Shown here piece after piece: positions 32,908-41,338 of a stretch of 64,000 nucleotides of DNA. The stretch comes from a virus. The translations under genes were made by a program, and so were the position numbers. Location of the stretch: IMG/VR virus record IMGVR_UViG_3300009514_000005, positions 62,001 to 126,000 of that record. One strand, written 5' to 3'. Numbering within the stretch: the stretch's first letter is position 1; each line of letters begins with the position of its first letter. Under the pieces are notes generated by a model that saw nothing but the letters and a program-made list of their open reading frames with translations, did not search any database and was not told the origin of the DNA.

Positions 32908-33164
32908 TAATATTTCCTTATCCGAATAAGAGCTTCGTCCAATCGATTGGAGATTGAATTCAAATTAATTTTACAGATAAAATTATCTTCCTCTATTTTT
33001 TTACGTGGTCGCCCTCTTTTCTTTTCAGGCTCTTCCTGTCGACCCTCCGTTTCTTCTAGTCTTTCACCCCAATCCGAAAATAAATAATCATCAACAACCC
33101 TAGACTCCTTGCTTATGGCTTCGCCAATCATTCGATCTAAATCACCTAAGCTATCAAAATCCAT
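32907..33164 (-). CDS. Small protein with AT-hook motif
   Basis: The 85-residue product has an acidic N-terminus (MDFDSLGDLDRMIGEAISK), a basic stretch with the AT-hook core RGRP (EKKRGRPRKK, near residues 47-56) and a helical end (SISNRLDEALIRIRKY). AT-hooks bind the minor groove of AT-rich DNA. TAATG overlaps both neighbours. A DNA-binding virion or regulatory role is inferred. Confidence 0.6.
   Translation of the reverse strand: MDFDSLGDLDRMIGEAISKESRVVDDYLFSDWGERLEETEGRQEEPEKKRGRPRKKIEEDNFICKINLNSISNRLDEALIRIRKY
32938..32951. repeat. Palindrome 14-mer, copy 2 (TCCAATCGATTGGA)
   Basis: This copy is a perfect palindrome. It lies within the 3' end of the AT-hook gene, about 31 bases before the start of the next gene. 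It is one of five copies of TCCAATYRATTGGA in the window and could be an operator or protein-binding site near the start of the 354-residue gene. Confidence 0.6.
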
Positions 33165-33691
33165 TAAAGGGCTCCGCCATCAGGCAATTTTCTCTCTGGT
33201 ATAAATGAATCATGCCTTACAAAGTCACAGATATACTGAGTCCAAACATCAGAGTCATTTTCCCATCCATCTCGCTCAACTTTTTTTAGCTCAAAAAACC
33301 ATCTCTTGTCTGGAATATTTGAAAATAATTCAAATACATCACCTTCCTTTACTCTATCTCCTTCCGAAGTAGCTGGCACATTTTTATCTTCAAGATTTTT
33401 TCGACTAAAATAAATCACGCCATCTCGAGTAATGTCTAAACCATGAGGAGTTCCGTCAGAAGTTCTAACTGGTTTCTGAAAAAGACCCAACACTTCAAAT
33501 GGATAATAATTAGTTCCAACCGGGCCATTCGCGTCAACGATTGGCTCACCGTATAAGCAATCGATTTCAGCCATTGATGTTGGCTTGGTGAATGTCCAAA
33601 GAATCAGATTATCGGTACCGGCGAGAGTAAGAACCTCAACGTTGACCTGATCATAAAATGTTTGCTCAGAATTATTAAGTAAAGTTCCCAT
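33164..33691 (-). CDS. Neck or head-completion protein (175 residues)
   Basis: The product is beta-rich with many aromatic residues and ends with KKVERDGWENDSDVWTQYIC, then VRHDSFIPERKLPDGGAL, a style found in conserved structural proteins of large myoviruses near the portal-neck genes. The middle includes GRP-like loops (PVRTSDGTPHGLDITRDGV). It has no Cys-rich or enzymatic motif. Neck or head closure is inferred from location. Confidence 0.55.
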   Translation of the reverse strand: MGTLLNNSEQTFYDQVNVEVLTLAGTDNLILWTFTKPTSMAEIDCLYGEPIVDANGPVGTNYYPFEVLGLFQKPVRTSDGTPHGLDITRDGVIYFSRKNLEDKNVPATSEGDRVKEGDVFELFSNIPDKRWFFELKKVERDGWENDSDVWTQYICDFVRHDSFIPERKLPDGGAL

Positions 33692-33700
33692 ACCATCATT

Positions 33701-33898
33701 CTACAATCTTTGAATCACCTTGAGTAGAATCTCTCTGTTTCTTCTCACTTCACTAGACAAATAATCCTCACCAGCAGATTTTAGCTCTATCTCAATTCTG
33801 CCAAGTTCTGTTATTACTTCTTTGATTTTTTGATGAGCTGGGAGTTCTAATTTTTCTAACAAAGGGAGACCAAAGTTATCAACATCAGGAAGGTTCAT
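33701..33898 (-). CDS. Small helical protein (65 residues)
   Basis: The product is 65 residues and mostly helical (LPAHQKIKEVITELGRIEIE and VRRNREILLKVIQRL). The first part (DNFGLPLLEKLEL) is a short amphipathic stretch. An AGGGG-type ribosome site precedes the ATG. It sits in the neck-head boundary, next to a large acidic gene. No family was recognised. Confidence 0.5.
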   Translation of the reverse strand: MNLPDVDNFGLPLLEKLELPAHQKIKEVITELGRIEIELKSAGEDYLSSEVRRNREILLKVIQRL

Positions 33899-33922
33899 GG
33901 GCTGCCCCTAAAGGAAAGGGGC

Positions 33923-36136
33923 CTAAGCCCCCTTCTTCATTTTTTCTTTTAATTTCTTTTTCATTTCGTCAGAGAGAGCCTTGCCTTTCCCTTCAGTAAT
34001 GCCCTTTCTGATCCCACGGAAGCTATTGTAAGCCTCGAAAAGCTTCGCCCCCATGATCTTAAGAGACTGCTCATCAAACACACCTTTTTCCATCATTTCG
34101 CCAATGAAGGCTTGATCCGTAAAACAACGGTGTGGAAATCGGCTAAGAACTCTTTCGATAGACTCCTTCCTAAGAGGACCTTCGCTTTTTTCTCTGAGAT
34201 CACTTAGGGTTCGGGCTAGATATGCTTTTGGACCAGCGCTTTCTTTTTTCATTCCAAGAAGCTTTTTCTCTTTTGCTTTTTCCTCGGGGGTTTTTTTCTT
34301 GCTCCCCATATGGGTTCCACCGCAAGCTTCCTTGATTTTTCTATTTCGACTTTCTCGAATTCGTCTCATACGGCTTTCTTTCATATGAGCGTAATCACCA
34401 ACTTTTTTCGGAGTTTTTACTTTGCTGTCGGGAAGGCCACCCTCGTCATACTCTTGGCCTTCTTTTCCATGAGGACGATCCAGAGATGTTTTTGAATCCA
34501 TGGTTCCTTCATTGCCTTTGTAATTTTGCTTCAATGCACCACGCTTTAGAGAATCAATATCAGAATCTTTACTCTTGATTCCACTCATGGCAGAACTTCC
34601 ACCGGGCTTCTCGCCATACTCAGTGCCGGATTTACTAGAAACCTTACCTGGACCACCACCTGGCTTCATGTGATCAGACATGGCAGTGTAGCCTTTCTTT
34701 AAATTCTTGTCCCGATCTTTGGTGCGAGTATCATACTCTTTTACGCTGGATGCATCGCGATACTCGTCTTCCTGAAGAGGAAGTCCAAAAAAGCTAACAT
34801 CTTCAAAATCATTCCAAAAATCTCGGTCTTCAGTTTTACTCTTCATCTCACCCTCCATCGGTAATGACATTATAACTCTTTCCTCATCCATTTCAAAACC
34901 TTCTTGAACGCTATCATAAACTGGATCAATTGACTCTTTCTTACCGCCAGGGATTATTCCCTTTGGGCCACTTTTGGTTGCACCCTTGGTGACTGGTCTG
35001 CCTCTTCTTGTCCTTCTCTCTTTTTCTTGCTCTTCCCTCTCATCTCTTTCCGAACCTTCCTCTTCTTGTTCCATAAACTTTTCAAGCTCTTTGTCGCTAA
35101 TTTTCAATTCTTTTTGCAGATCCCGAACATTAACCTGGGCAATCCAAAAAGCCCCGCCTCCTAAACCACCCGTGGCATAAGTATCTTCCCCGCTCCAATA
35201 CAACATAGCCTGGCTGCCAGCTTCTTTTTTTTCTTCTTCACTTAAGCCATCAATAAGAGCCTCAAGTAAATCATCAACTGGTTTGCCATTTATTTTTCCA
35301 GGACGATCCTCAAGATAAACCTCTTCCTCTTCGACAGGCCATCTAACCAATTCTCTGTAAAGGGTATAGTAGGAATCAACCTGGTTATCGGAAGTTTTTT
35401 CAAGGGCCACTACAATATCATCATCAGACACACCTCTTTTTCTAGCTATCTTGATAATAGGAATCAACTCATCATCATCATCGGCCGTATCACCTTCGAG
35501 CCAATCATCTAAATCAAAATTCTCAAAAGCATACCCAAGATGAGTTTCACCATAATCATCACTCTTCATGTACTCTTCTTCTGATTCATCTACATCATTT
35601 AGAAATTGAACAAGAGCTTCTATCTGTTGTTTTTTTCCTTTAAATCTATATTCAAAACCGCCACCAACACCCCTCTTTTCTCCAGGCTCTTCTTTTTCAG
35701 GAAACATTGTCGCGTGATCATATTGTTGAAAAGAATCAGACATTACCCTGAATCCTTCATCAAGTTTTTTTGGATCAACAATATCTGGATTTTGGATTAT
35801 CGCACTCACCCGAATAACATTAAAGTTTCCCTCTTCTGATTCCTTCTTCCAATACTCATACCCACTGGCATCATTCCATCCATAAACAGTAAACCCCTCG
35901 CCCTCCCAATCACGGGTCTCAATATCTTTTTCCATCTCGGCATATTGCTCGGGAGTCATCTTGGAAACATCAGGATAAGAATAACCAGTTCGCTCACTCG
36001 TAGTGAAAATATTTTTATCGCCAACATTTGGATCATAATCAACAGGAGTTCTTAGTTCCTGCTCAAGATTCTCCATCTTCTTTTCAATGGGAGCTTGTTT
36101 TTCAAAACCCCCTTTTTGAACTTCGGCTTCGTTCAT
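33923..36136 (-). CDS. Acidic mosaic head-region protein, paralogue A
   Basis: The 737-residue product shares a domain of about 165 residues (near residues 170-350) with the next gene: an ENFDLDDWLEG helix start, then IIKIARKRGVSDDDI, PGKINGKPVDDLLEALIDGL, SEEEKKEAGSQAMLYWSGED and FWIAQVNVRDLQKEL. Its N-terminal part is beta/helix. The middle carries an RGRP AT-hook core (RTRRGRPVTKGA) and several ES(I/A) linkers. The C-terminal 120 residues are basic and helical. TAATG overlaps the neighbour. It is probably a structural or injected head-region protein; the function is unknown. Confidence 0.6.
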   Translation of the reverse strand: MNEAEVQKGGFEKQAPIEKKMENLEQELRTPVDYDPNVGDKNIFTTSERTGYSYPDVSKMTPEQYAEMEKDIETRDWEGEGFTVYGWNDASGYEYWKKESEEGNFNVIRVSAIIQNPDIVDPKKLDEGFRVMSDSFQQYDHATMFPEKEEPGEKRGVGGGFEYRFKGKKQQIEALVQFLNDVDESEEEYMKSDDYGETHLGYAFENFDLDDWLEGDTADDDDELIPIIKIARKRGVSDDDIVVALEKTSDNQVDSYYTLYRELVRWPVEEEEVYLEDRPGKINGKPVDDLLEALIDGLSEEEKKEAGSQAMLYWSGEDTYATGGLGGGAFWIAQVNVRDLQKELKISDKELEKFMEQEEEGSERDEREEQEKERRTRRGRPVTKGATKSGPKGIIPGGKKESIDPVYDSVQEGFEMDEERVIMSLPMEGEMKSKTEDRDFWNDFEDVSFFGLPLQEDEYRDASSVKEYDTRTKDRDKNLKKGYTAMSDHMKPGGGPGKVSSKSGTEYGEKPGGSSAMSGIKSKDSDIDSLKRGALKQNYKGNEGTMDSKTSLDRPHGKEGQEYDEGGLPDSKVKTPKKVGDYAHMKESRMRRIRESRNRKIKEACGGTHMGSKKKTPEEKAKEKKLLGMKKESAGPKAYLARTLSDLREKSEGPLRKESIERVLSRFPHRCFTDQAFIGEMMEKGVFDEQSLKIMGAKLFEAYNSFRGIRKGITEGKGKALSDEMKKKLKEKMKKGA

Positions 36137-38127
36137 TATGCAGGTTCCTTGATGTCCTTTGGTTCTTTGGCTGCAACTGGTCTTGGAGGACGAGCGGCTT
36201 TTTTAACCTCTGGAGCTTCTCTTGAAATTTCACCAGAATCAATTTTAGCTTTAGCGTCGTCAGCACTATCGGCTGTTCCAAGCGGTTCTTTCTTCCCATC
36301 CAGTACTGCCTGAAGATCTTTTTGAGTTGTGACAAGAGTTTCCCCGTAGTCACCACCAAAAATAACAAACCCTTGGTGTTCAATAGTTCCAGGAGGCTTC
36401 CATCCTCTAACAGACCTCCCAGCCTTAGTTTGATATTGTTTTACCAATTCCATAGGGAAGTCTTTATCGATAAGCTCTTTGGCCTGGTCAATGCTTGAAA
36501 CAGTAAGAGGGACTCCACCATGACTAACCTGATCACCCTCCCCTCCATGACCATGATGAACATTAAAAGTTTTTCCATCACGATTTCTAAGAATGCTGTA
36601 TTCATCTACACTTACATAATCTTCAATATCGCCATGAATAATTACAAATTTGTTACCACTCGTTCTAGCTCTTTCGATACCGTCCTCAACTTCTGACTCA
36701 TTTGGATCCTCTAAATGAACCCCAGTAATTAAATCATCACTCGAGCTAACCGCAACTTTCACCGTAATTCCATCCACCTCTCTCACGAATCCTGTTTGAC
36801 CGGCATCATAATCAATTACCTCAGCAGCCCTCTCGCCTTCTTTTCCTTTTCCGAATTCAGCTCGGTAAATATCGGCTTCATCAATTGATTCTTCTTCAAC
36901 CTCAACACCAAGATCTACGGCCAATTCATCCGGGTCTACCCTGGCTACCCAAGACCGATAAGATGCATCCATGTAAACATAATCGTCTCCTGGAGACCAA
37001 TATGCATCGTCCACATTGTTGGCCACATCCTTAAGATCTTCTTCAGATAGACCTTTTATAAGATCATCCATTACATCATTAGTATCTCGGCCATTTACTT
37101 TTCCAGAAATTCCTGAAATTTGATCCGCAATTTCTCCAATTAATGCATGAATAATTCCATGAGTTTCTCTTTCAATTGTTCCTGGAGAAATATCTAAATT
37201 ATTTGAAATAGCATCCTTAATTTCTTCATCTGATTTACCTGCTTTTCTAGCGGCTTCGATAACCGCAACAACATCTTCTGTATATCTATCCGGATCTCTC
37301 GCGTAATCATCAAGATCAAACCCCTCCCAATAAGCATCAATATAATTATTTCCAGCGTCTTCATGCTCAGTTTCATACTCGTATCGCCATCTAGCTTGAT
37401 CGTTTATAAATTGAGCAAGAGTCTCTTTTTGGCTTTCTTTATCGGAAAATGAATAACCTTGATTTTCTAAATCTGGATCATCGGCCTCATCTACAGATTT
37501 GTTCTTACTTTTCTTTTCGGCCCACTCAGACAAATACTGCTTATTACTTTGGACCGCCTCAACCATTGGCTGAAAATTTCCAGAAGTATCTATACCGAGC
37601 ACTCGCTCTTCTTCAGTAGTGAGTTTTTGTCTGGCAATCTCAGCCCATTGAAGCTCACCATCTTCAGCTTCTCTTTCCTGAAAAGAGCCATCCATTTGCT
37701 GGGTGACGTTATGATTATCCAAATACCAAGACAGATAAAGATCAACGTCTTCATTGTTAATACTATGATTCCAATAATCATGACCGACATCATTACTTCC
37801 AAAAGCCACATTACAACAAATCCTGGGATCCACTCGAGAAGTTACAACTAACCCATCATCAAGCCAGCCCTGGCCCTGCCTATAACCATGAGCGCTTTTT
37901 AGCTCATCAATAGTTCCCATCTCTTCAAGCTGCTTAACGCAATCAGTTAGAACATCCATGTTCACCCCTTGCTCTTCAAGCTCTCGAGTATCAAGCTTCC
38001 AAGCAAATCCATTGTTTTCCTTGAAGACATACCCTTGGTCACCTTCAGCCTCACCAAACCTTCCCCACTTAACCCGGCCAGAAGCAACTAGTTTCCCAAT
38101 GACTTTTCCTTGATCATGTCCAAGCAT
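36136..38127 (-). CDS. Acidic mosaic head-region protein, paralogue B
   Basis: The 663-residue product has three recognisable parts: an N-terminal part with a KWGRFGEAEGDQGYVFKE-like start; a domain shared with paralogue A (EGFDLDDYARDPDRYTED, VIEAARKAGKSDEEIKDAI, GKVNGRDTNDVMDDLIKGL, DAYWSPGDDYVYM, WVARVDPDELAVDL); and a C-terminal strand unit (DGITVKV, HLEDPNESEVEDGIERA, FVIIHGDIED) that is repeated in the 1216-residue gene. ES(I/V)DEA linkers separate domains. The function is not known. Its place between capsid and neck genes suggests a virion or head-filling role. Confidence 0.6.
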   Translation of the reverse strand: MLGHDQGKVIGKLVASGRVKWGRFGEAEGDQGYVFKENNGFAWKLDTRELEEQGVNMDVLTDCVKQLEEMGTIDELKSAHGYRQGQGWLDDGLVVTSRVDPRICCNVAFGSNDVGHDYWNHSINNEDVDLYLSWYLDNHNVTQQMDGSFQEREAEDGELQWAEIARQKLTTEEERVLGIDTSGNFQPMVEAVQSNKQYLSEWAEKKSKNKSVDEADDPDLENQGYSFSDKESQKETLAQFINDQARWRYEYETEHEDAGNNYIDAYWEGFDLDDYARDPDRYTEDVVAVIEAARKAGKSDEEIKDAISNNLDISPGTIERETHGIIHALIGEIADQISGISGKVNGRDTNDVMDDLIKGLSEEDLKDVANNVDDAYWSPGDDYVYMDASYRSWVARVDPDELAVDLGVEVEEESIDEADIYRAEFGKGKEGERAAEVIDYDAGQTGFVREVDGITVKVAVSSSDDLITGVHLEDPNESEVEDGIERARTSGNKFVIIHGDIEDYVSVDEYSILRNRDGKTFNVHHGHGGEGDQVSHGGVPLTVSSIDQAKELIDKDFPMELVKQYQTKAGRSVRGWKPPGTIEHQGFVIFGGDYGETLVTTQKDLQAVLDGKKEPLGTADSADDAKAKIDSGEISREAPEVKKAARPPRPVAAKEPKDIKEPA

Positions 38128-38128
38128 T

Positions 38129-38545
38129 TTATCCCTCCGCCCATCTAGCCATTCGTTCTTTCCCGATAGCTCTTAATCTGTACTGATCCCTCAGGTATCC
38201 TATCGTAATGACATCCAACATTTTTTGTTCTGAGCTATCCCATAAAACCAAGCTCATATGCCAAGTATCAGTGATTACATAGCTTTTCAAAAGATAACTT
38301 TTCCCTTTGATCTTGATACGGTACCGGAGCATTGTCCCGCTAGCACTTCTTCTTCTCGTTGGAGATCCAGCTTTTACCTTAACGCTTTTTAAAATCTGTT
38401 GAACAATTTGTTTTGCCTTCGCCTCCGGAGAATCAGCTTGGCCCTTTATCTTTGCCTTTTTGACAGGAGCACCACCAGATACAGGAAGCCCTAATCCTTT
38501 CAGGAATTTATTTAGTCCAGCAAAACGCTCTAAAATTTGGTCCAT
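38129..38545 (-). CDS. Unknown basic protein (138 residues)
   Basis: The product is basic (isoelectric point clearly high by reading): KKAKIKGQADSPEAKAKQIV, RRRSASG, KIKGKSYLLKSYV. The second half is beta-rich with KSYVITDTWHMSLVLWDS, then RDQYRLRAIGKERMARWAEG. It lies between the Nudix gene and paralogue B with only a few bases of spacing. No family was recognised; binding to DNA or another virion protein is possible. Confidence 0.5.
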   Translation of the reverse strand: MDQILERFAGLNKFLKGLGLPVSGGAPVKKAKIKGQADSPEAKAKQIVQQILKSVKVKAGSPTRRRSASGTMLRYRIKIKGKSYLLKSYVITDTWHMSLVLWDSSEQKMLDVITIGYLRDQYRLRAIGKERMARWAEG

Positions 38546-38548
38546 ATC

Positions 38549-39061
38549 TTAATTTACCATCAGTTCAATTGGAAATCCAAAGTTGTCTACCCCATGATCC
38601 AAAGAATAATAATCCACATCTTCCTTGATCGAACCAATAAAATATTCATCTTCCTCTTTGGATATAAGGCCCATTTTTTCAATTTCTTTTTTAAATTTTG
38701 GCTGTAAATTCTGAGGCAAATCGTTGGTCGGAAACCATCCATAATCTTGATGCTCTGGACTTAAATCCGGAACAAAGCTATTTGTTTCTTCCACCGGAAC
38801 ATCGAATATAAACATTGTGTAGACATCATTAGAGACGCTCTCACCAGTGTTTTCCGATTTCGGAAGAGACCCTATCTCTTCCTCCGTTTCTCTTTTGGCG
38901 GCATCCAGCGGGTCTTCTCCGTCCTCTATATGACCACCAGGAATCCCCCATGTGCTTGGAAAGGTTTCCTCATCATCACTTTTTTTAATAAGAAAAATAT
39001 CATCACCAGACTTAAAAAGAATCCCGGCAGCAATCTTATCTGTACCTTCAAAAATTAACAT
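38549..39061 (-). CDS. Nudix hydrolase
   Basis: The 170-residue product has the full Nudix box, GGHIEDGEDPLDAAKRETEE followed by EIG, in the correct spacing (GX5EX7REUXEEXGU), at about residues 41-63. An early segment GILFKSGDDIFLIKKSDDEE is the typical first strand. The enzyme hydrolyses nucleoside diphosphates linked to another group. TAATG overlaps the next gene. In phages such enzymes may clean up nucleotides or act on NAD or mRNA caps; the substrate is not known. An HQDYGWFPTNDLP segment also fits the family. Confidence 0.85.
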   Translation of the reverse strand: MLIFEGTDKIAAGILFKSGDDIFLIKKSDDEETFPSTWGIPGGHIEDGEDPLDAAKRETEEEIGSLPKSENTGESVSNDVYTMFIFDVPVEETNSFVPDLSPEHQDYGWFPTNDLPQNLQPKFKKEIEKMGLISKEEDEYFIGSIKEDVDYYSLDHGVDNFGFPIELMVN

Positions 39062-40047
39062 TATTCCTTAGATTTTGTTGAAAGCTTTTGATGGGCTATC
39101 GATGCATCGCGATAATAATTCATTGTTTTTTCTGGAACTCCGGTTCCATCTAAATCATCCCATTGTTTTTTCTGGGCATGAGAAGCATCGATATGATCCT
39201 GTCTTGTGAAATCTCTATGAGCAGGATTGGCCACATAAAGCCAAATATCTTTTCCGCTTCTTGTTTTTCCAATCACTCGATCAGGGCCAATGTCTCCAGT
39301 TGCCTTGGGACTCTTGCTGGCTGGCTCCTCTTTCTCGTCAATCGATTCCTTCGCTTCTTTGCCTTTAATTCTTTGAACAACTTGTTCTAGCTGACTCAAA
39401 ACATCTGGTTCGACCTTTCCAAATAAATCCTCAACATCCTGCAAAAGACCAAGAGCATGTTTGGCTTTATCTTTTTTCATCTGTACGTCATCGCCTTCTT
39501 CGATGGATTCGTCCCCAGCATCCTCAGGGCCAAGATCCATTTTGTCTATAGCGTTATAAGCAGAGTCATAAGGAGACTCAAAACTAGGCCCACTAGAAGA
39601 ACTCACCCCACGCTCTTTCATAAACTTCGCAGTCTCTGGATCATCTTCAGGAGAAACCCCGTGGCCGACAGCCACCATTGCAAGATTGTAGGCGGCATTT
39701 TCATCAAATTCAACAAGCTCTGCTACTGTTAATTTTCCGGCCCAATGCTCATTGTATGCCTTCACAATTTCGTAACCAAGCCTTGAATCAACAAAGGTAT
39801 CAATATCAAAACCTTTTTCACTGATAAAATCCGGAACAGTTTGAGTAAGTTCCCCATGGATTTCACCTTCAAGATCCGGGTAGTCTGATTCAATGGTACT
39901 AGCAAAAGCATCGATAAAAAGAATCCAGGCCATGTAGTCTCGGTAATCTTCTCCATCAATCTCAGGAGGATTTTCTTCGTCTTCCCTGATGATGCCTTCA
40001 CAGATAAAAGCATCATAAAAACCATCGATTGATTTTTTCAAATCCAT
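39061..40047 (-). CDS. Acidic head-region protein with C-terminal His-rich helix domain
   Basis: The 328-residue product has an acidic helical N-terminus (KKSIDGFYDAFI through DYPDLEGEIHGEL) and ES(I)DEKEEP and ESIEEGDD linkers. Its C-terminal part (near residues 250-325) has the pattern IGKTRSGKDIWLYVANPAH, DFTRQDHIDASHAQK and YYRDASIAHQKLS, with His pairs spaced as in a small helical phage domain. It may be cleaved or packaged in the head; the linkers resemble those in the other mosaic proteins. No function is assigned. Confidence 0.55.
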   Translation of the reverse strand: MDLKKSIDGFYDAFICEGIIREDEENPPEIDGEDYRDYMAWILFIDAFASTIESDYPDLEGEIHGELTQTVPDFISEKGFDIDTFVDSRLGYEIVKAYNEHWAGKLTVAELVEFDENAAYNLAMVAVGHGVSPEDDPETAKFMKERGVSSSSGPSFESPYDSAYNAIDKMDLGPEDAGDESIEEGDDVQMKKDKAKHALGLLQDVEDLFGKVEPDVLSQLEQVVQRIKGKEAKESIDEKEEPASKSPKATGDIGPDRVIGKTRSGKDIWLYVANPAHRDFTRQDHIDASHAQKKQWDDLDGTGVPEKTMNYYRDASIAHQKLSTKSKE

Positions 40048-40051
40048 ATCA

Positions 40052-40795
40052 TCACCCCGCTATAAATCCATCCGGCCCTTGAGAGGCGTAGATTTCTTTC
40101 TCCAAAAGCTCTATCTCAGCTTTGGCTTCCTCTAATAAAGTTTTTCCATCTAACGTAATTGTACCACCGGCTGCTGGCATAGAATCATATTTCGATCTAA
40201 TCCGGCCAACAATAGTGTGACATTTTGCATGAAGATATCTAGCGAAAAGCTCCTCGTCTCTTCCTCCTAAATCCTGAACATCAAAAGTATTTAACTTTGC
40301 CTGAACCAAAATAGTTCCAGAAACACCGCCAGCTCTTCTTGTAATGTGTAAAATTCTAGTTTGCTGCTCGTAAAACCAATCAGGCTCTACGGAAAAGACC
40401 CGCTTTCTCTTTTCGTTGAACTCTAATAACTGAGCGAATCCAGAATAATTAGTAAGACCAGCGCCTATTTGTCCTACGTTTTGAGGGCCATAAGGAATCA
40501 CATCGAAAAAACCTAAGCTAAAAAAAGCCGCAACGTCATCAGGAATCTGAAAGATAACATCCAAAACATTAACCACGTCATCGTCTTGAGGATAAACAGT
40601 AGTGTTTGCGTCATAGGTTATGGGACGGAAAATAGTATAACCCTTTTTGGCGGAAAACCATCGCTTGGTTTGATCTACTGCGACATCATATTGCTCATCT
40701 GTTAACTCAACCTGTACGATGGCACCTGAATCACTAATGGATCCGCCAAGGGTAAGCACCACTTCTTCCTTGAGTGCATTTATGCTTTTTCCCAT
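40052..40795 (-). CDS. Neck protein (gp13-like candidate)
   Basis: The 247-residue product has the pattern of a head completion or neck protein: an N-terminal beta region (VQVELTDEQYDVAVDQTKRW) and a long helical end with LFARYLHAKCHTIVGRIRSK and TLLEEAKAEIELLEKEIYAS. The layout resembles T4 gp13-like proteins that seal the portal. It is upstream of the acidic head protein and downstream of the capsid gene in this phage. I rate the family as plausible, not certain. Confidence 0.55.
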   Translation of the reverse strand: MGKSINALKEEVVLTLGGSISDSGAIVQVELTDEQYDVAVDQTKRWFSAKKGYTIFRPITYDANTTVYPQDDDVVNVLDVIFQIPDDVAAFFSLGFFDVIPYGPQNVGQIGAGLTNYSGFAQLLEFNEKRKRVFSVEPDWFYEQQTRILHITRRAGGVSGTILVQAKLNTFDVQDLGGRDEELFARYLHAKCHTIVGRIRSKYDSMPAAGGTITLDGKTLLEEAKAEIELLEKEIYASQGPDGFIAG

Positions 40796-40832
40796 AAGCC
40801 TTCCTTAATGCTTAATAAGGATTATTTTCTTC

Positions 40833-41228
40833 TTACTCTTCTTCTTCTTTTTCTTTTTCTTTTTCTTTTTCTTTTTCCGGGTCTAGATTCATCTCTTTAG
40901 CCTCATCTTTTGGCTCTTCTTTTTCCTCTTCGCCCTCTTTAGGTTCTTCTTTTTTATCGTCACCCTTTTCCATCTCGCGATAGACATCACCAAGCTTATC
41001 GGCAAGATCAGAGGCATCGCGAAGATTAGTGGCAAGTTTTTCAAGCATATCAGAAGCGCTCATCTTCTCGCCCTCGTCACCTTCTTTATCATCCTTGCCG
41101 CCCTCGTCACCAAGATCACCAAGATCCAATCCAGGCATAGCCTGCGAAAGCTCATTGCTGGCCTCGTCTTCAACAAATCTTTCCTCAAGCTCTTGGCTTT
41201 CTTTTAATAATTCATCGATCTTTTCCAT
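40833..41228 (-). CDS. Highly acidic low-complexity protein (131 residues)
   Basis: The product is almost entirely Asp/Glu/Lys with long helical segments (DELLKESQELEERFVEDEA and DMLEKLATNLRDASDLADKL) and a C-terminal run of EKEKEKEKE. ATG 41228 has GGAG seven bases before. It directly follows the major capsid protein gene and its terminator, so its expression may come from a different promoter or from read-through. An internal-core or decoration role is possible by analogy with small acidic phage proteins. Confidence 0.55.
   Translation of the reverse strand: MEKIDELLKESQELEERFVEDEASNELSQAMPGLDLGDLGDEGGKDDKEGDEGEKMSASDMLEKLATNLRDASDLADKLGDVYREMEKGDDKKEEPKEGEEEKEEPKDEAKEMNLDPEKEKEKEKEKEEEE
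40847..40876. repeat. Five tandem copies of CTTTTT hexamer
   Basis: The forward strand has CTTTTT repeated five times, coding (on the minus strand) for the EKEKEKE tail. The unit is six bases, so length changes add or remove two codons without shifting the frame. Slipped-strand expansion is possible, giving length variation of the acidic tail. Confidence 0.7.
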
Positions 41229-41272
41229 CAAAATGCTCCTTTAAGAAATTTGATTCCCTTTAATGATCATAC

Positions 41273-41312
41273 CAAAAAAAACTGGGCAAGCACATTAAAG
41301 CACTTGCCCAGT
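41273..41312 (-). terminator. Intrinsic terminator after the major capsid gene
   Basis: On the minus strand, ACTGGGCAAG (41312-41303) pairs with CTTGCCCAGT (41290-41281) around a 12-base loop, followed by a run of eight T residues (complement of 41273-41280). This is a strong rho-independent terminator of ten perfect base pairs, placed 26 bases downstream of the capsid stop codon. It would cap the abundant capsid transcript and lower expression of later genes. Confidence 0.85.
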
Positions 41313-41338
41313 TAAAATTCCATTCAAGAATCCAGTTA

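Noticed and set aside
40847-40876. CTTTTT repeat as a phase-variation switch
   Set aside because: A six-base unit cannot shift the reading frame, so only length change of the acidic tail is possible.
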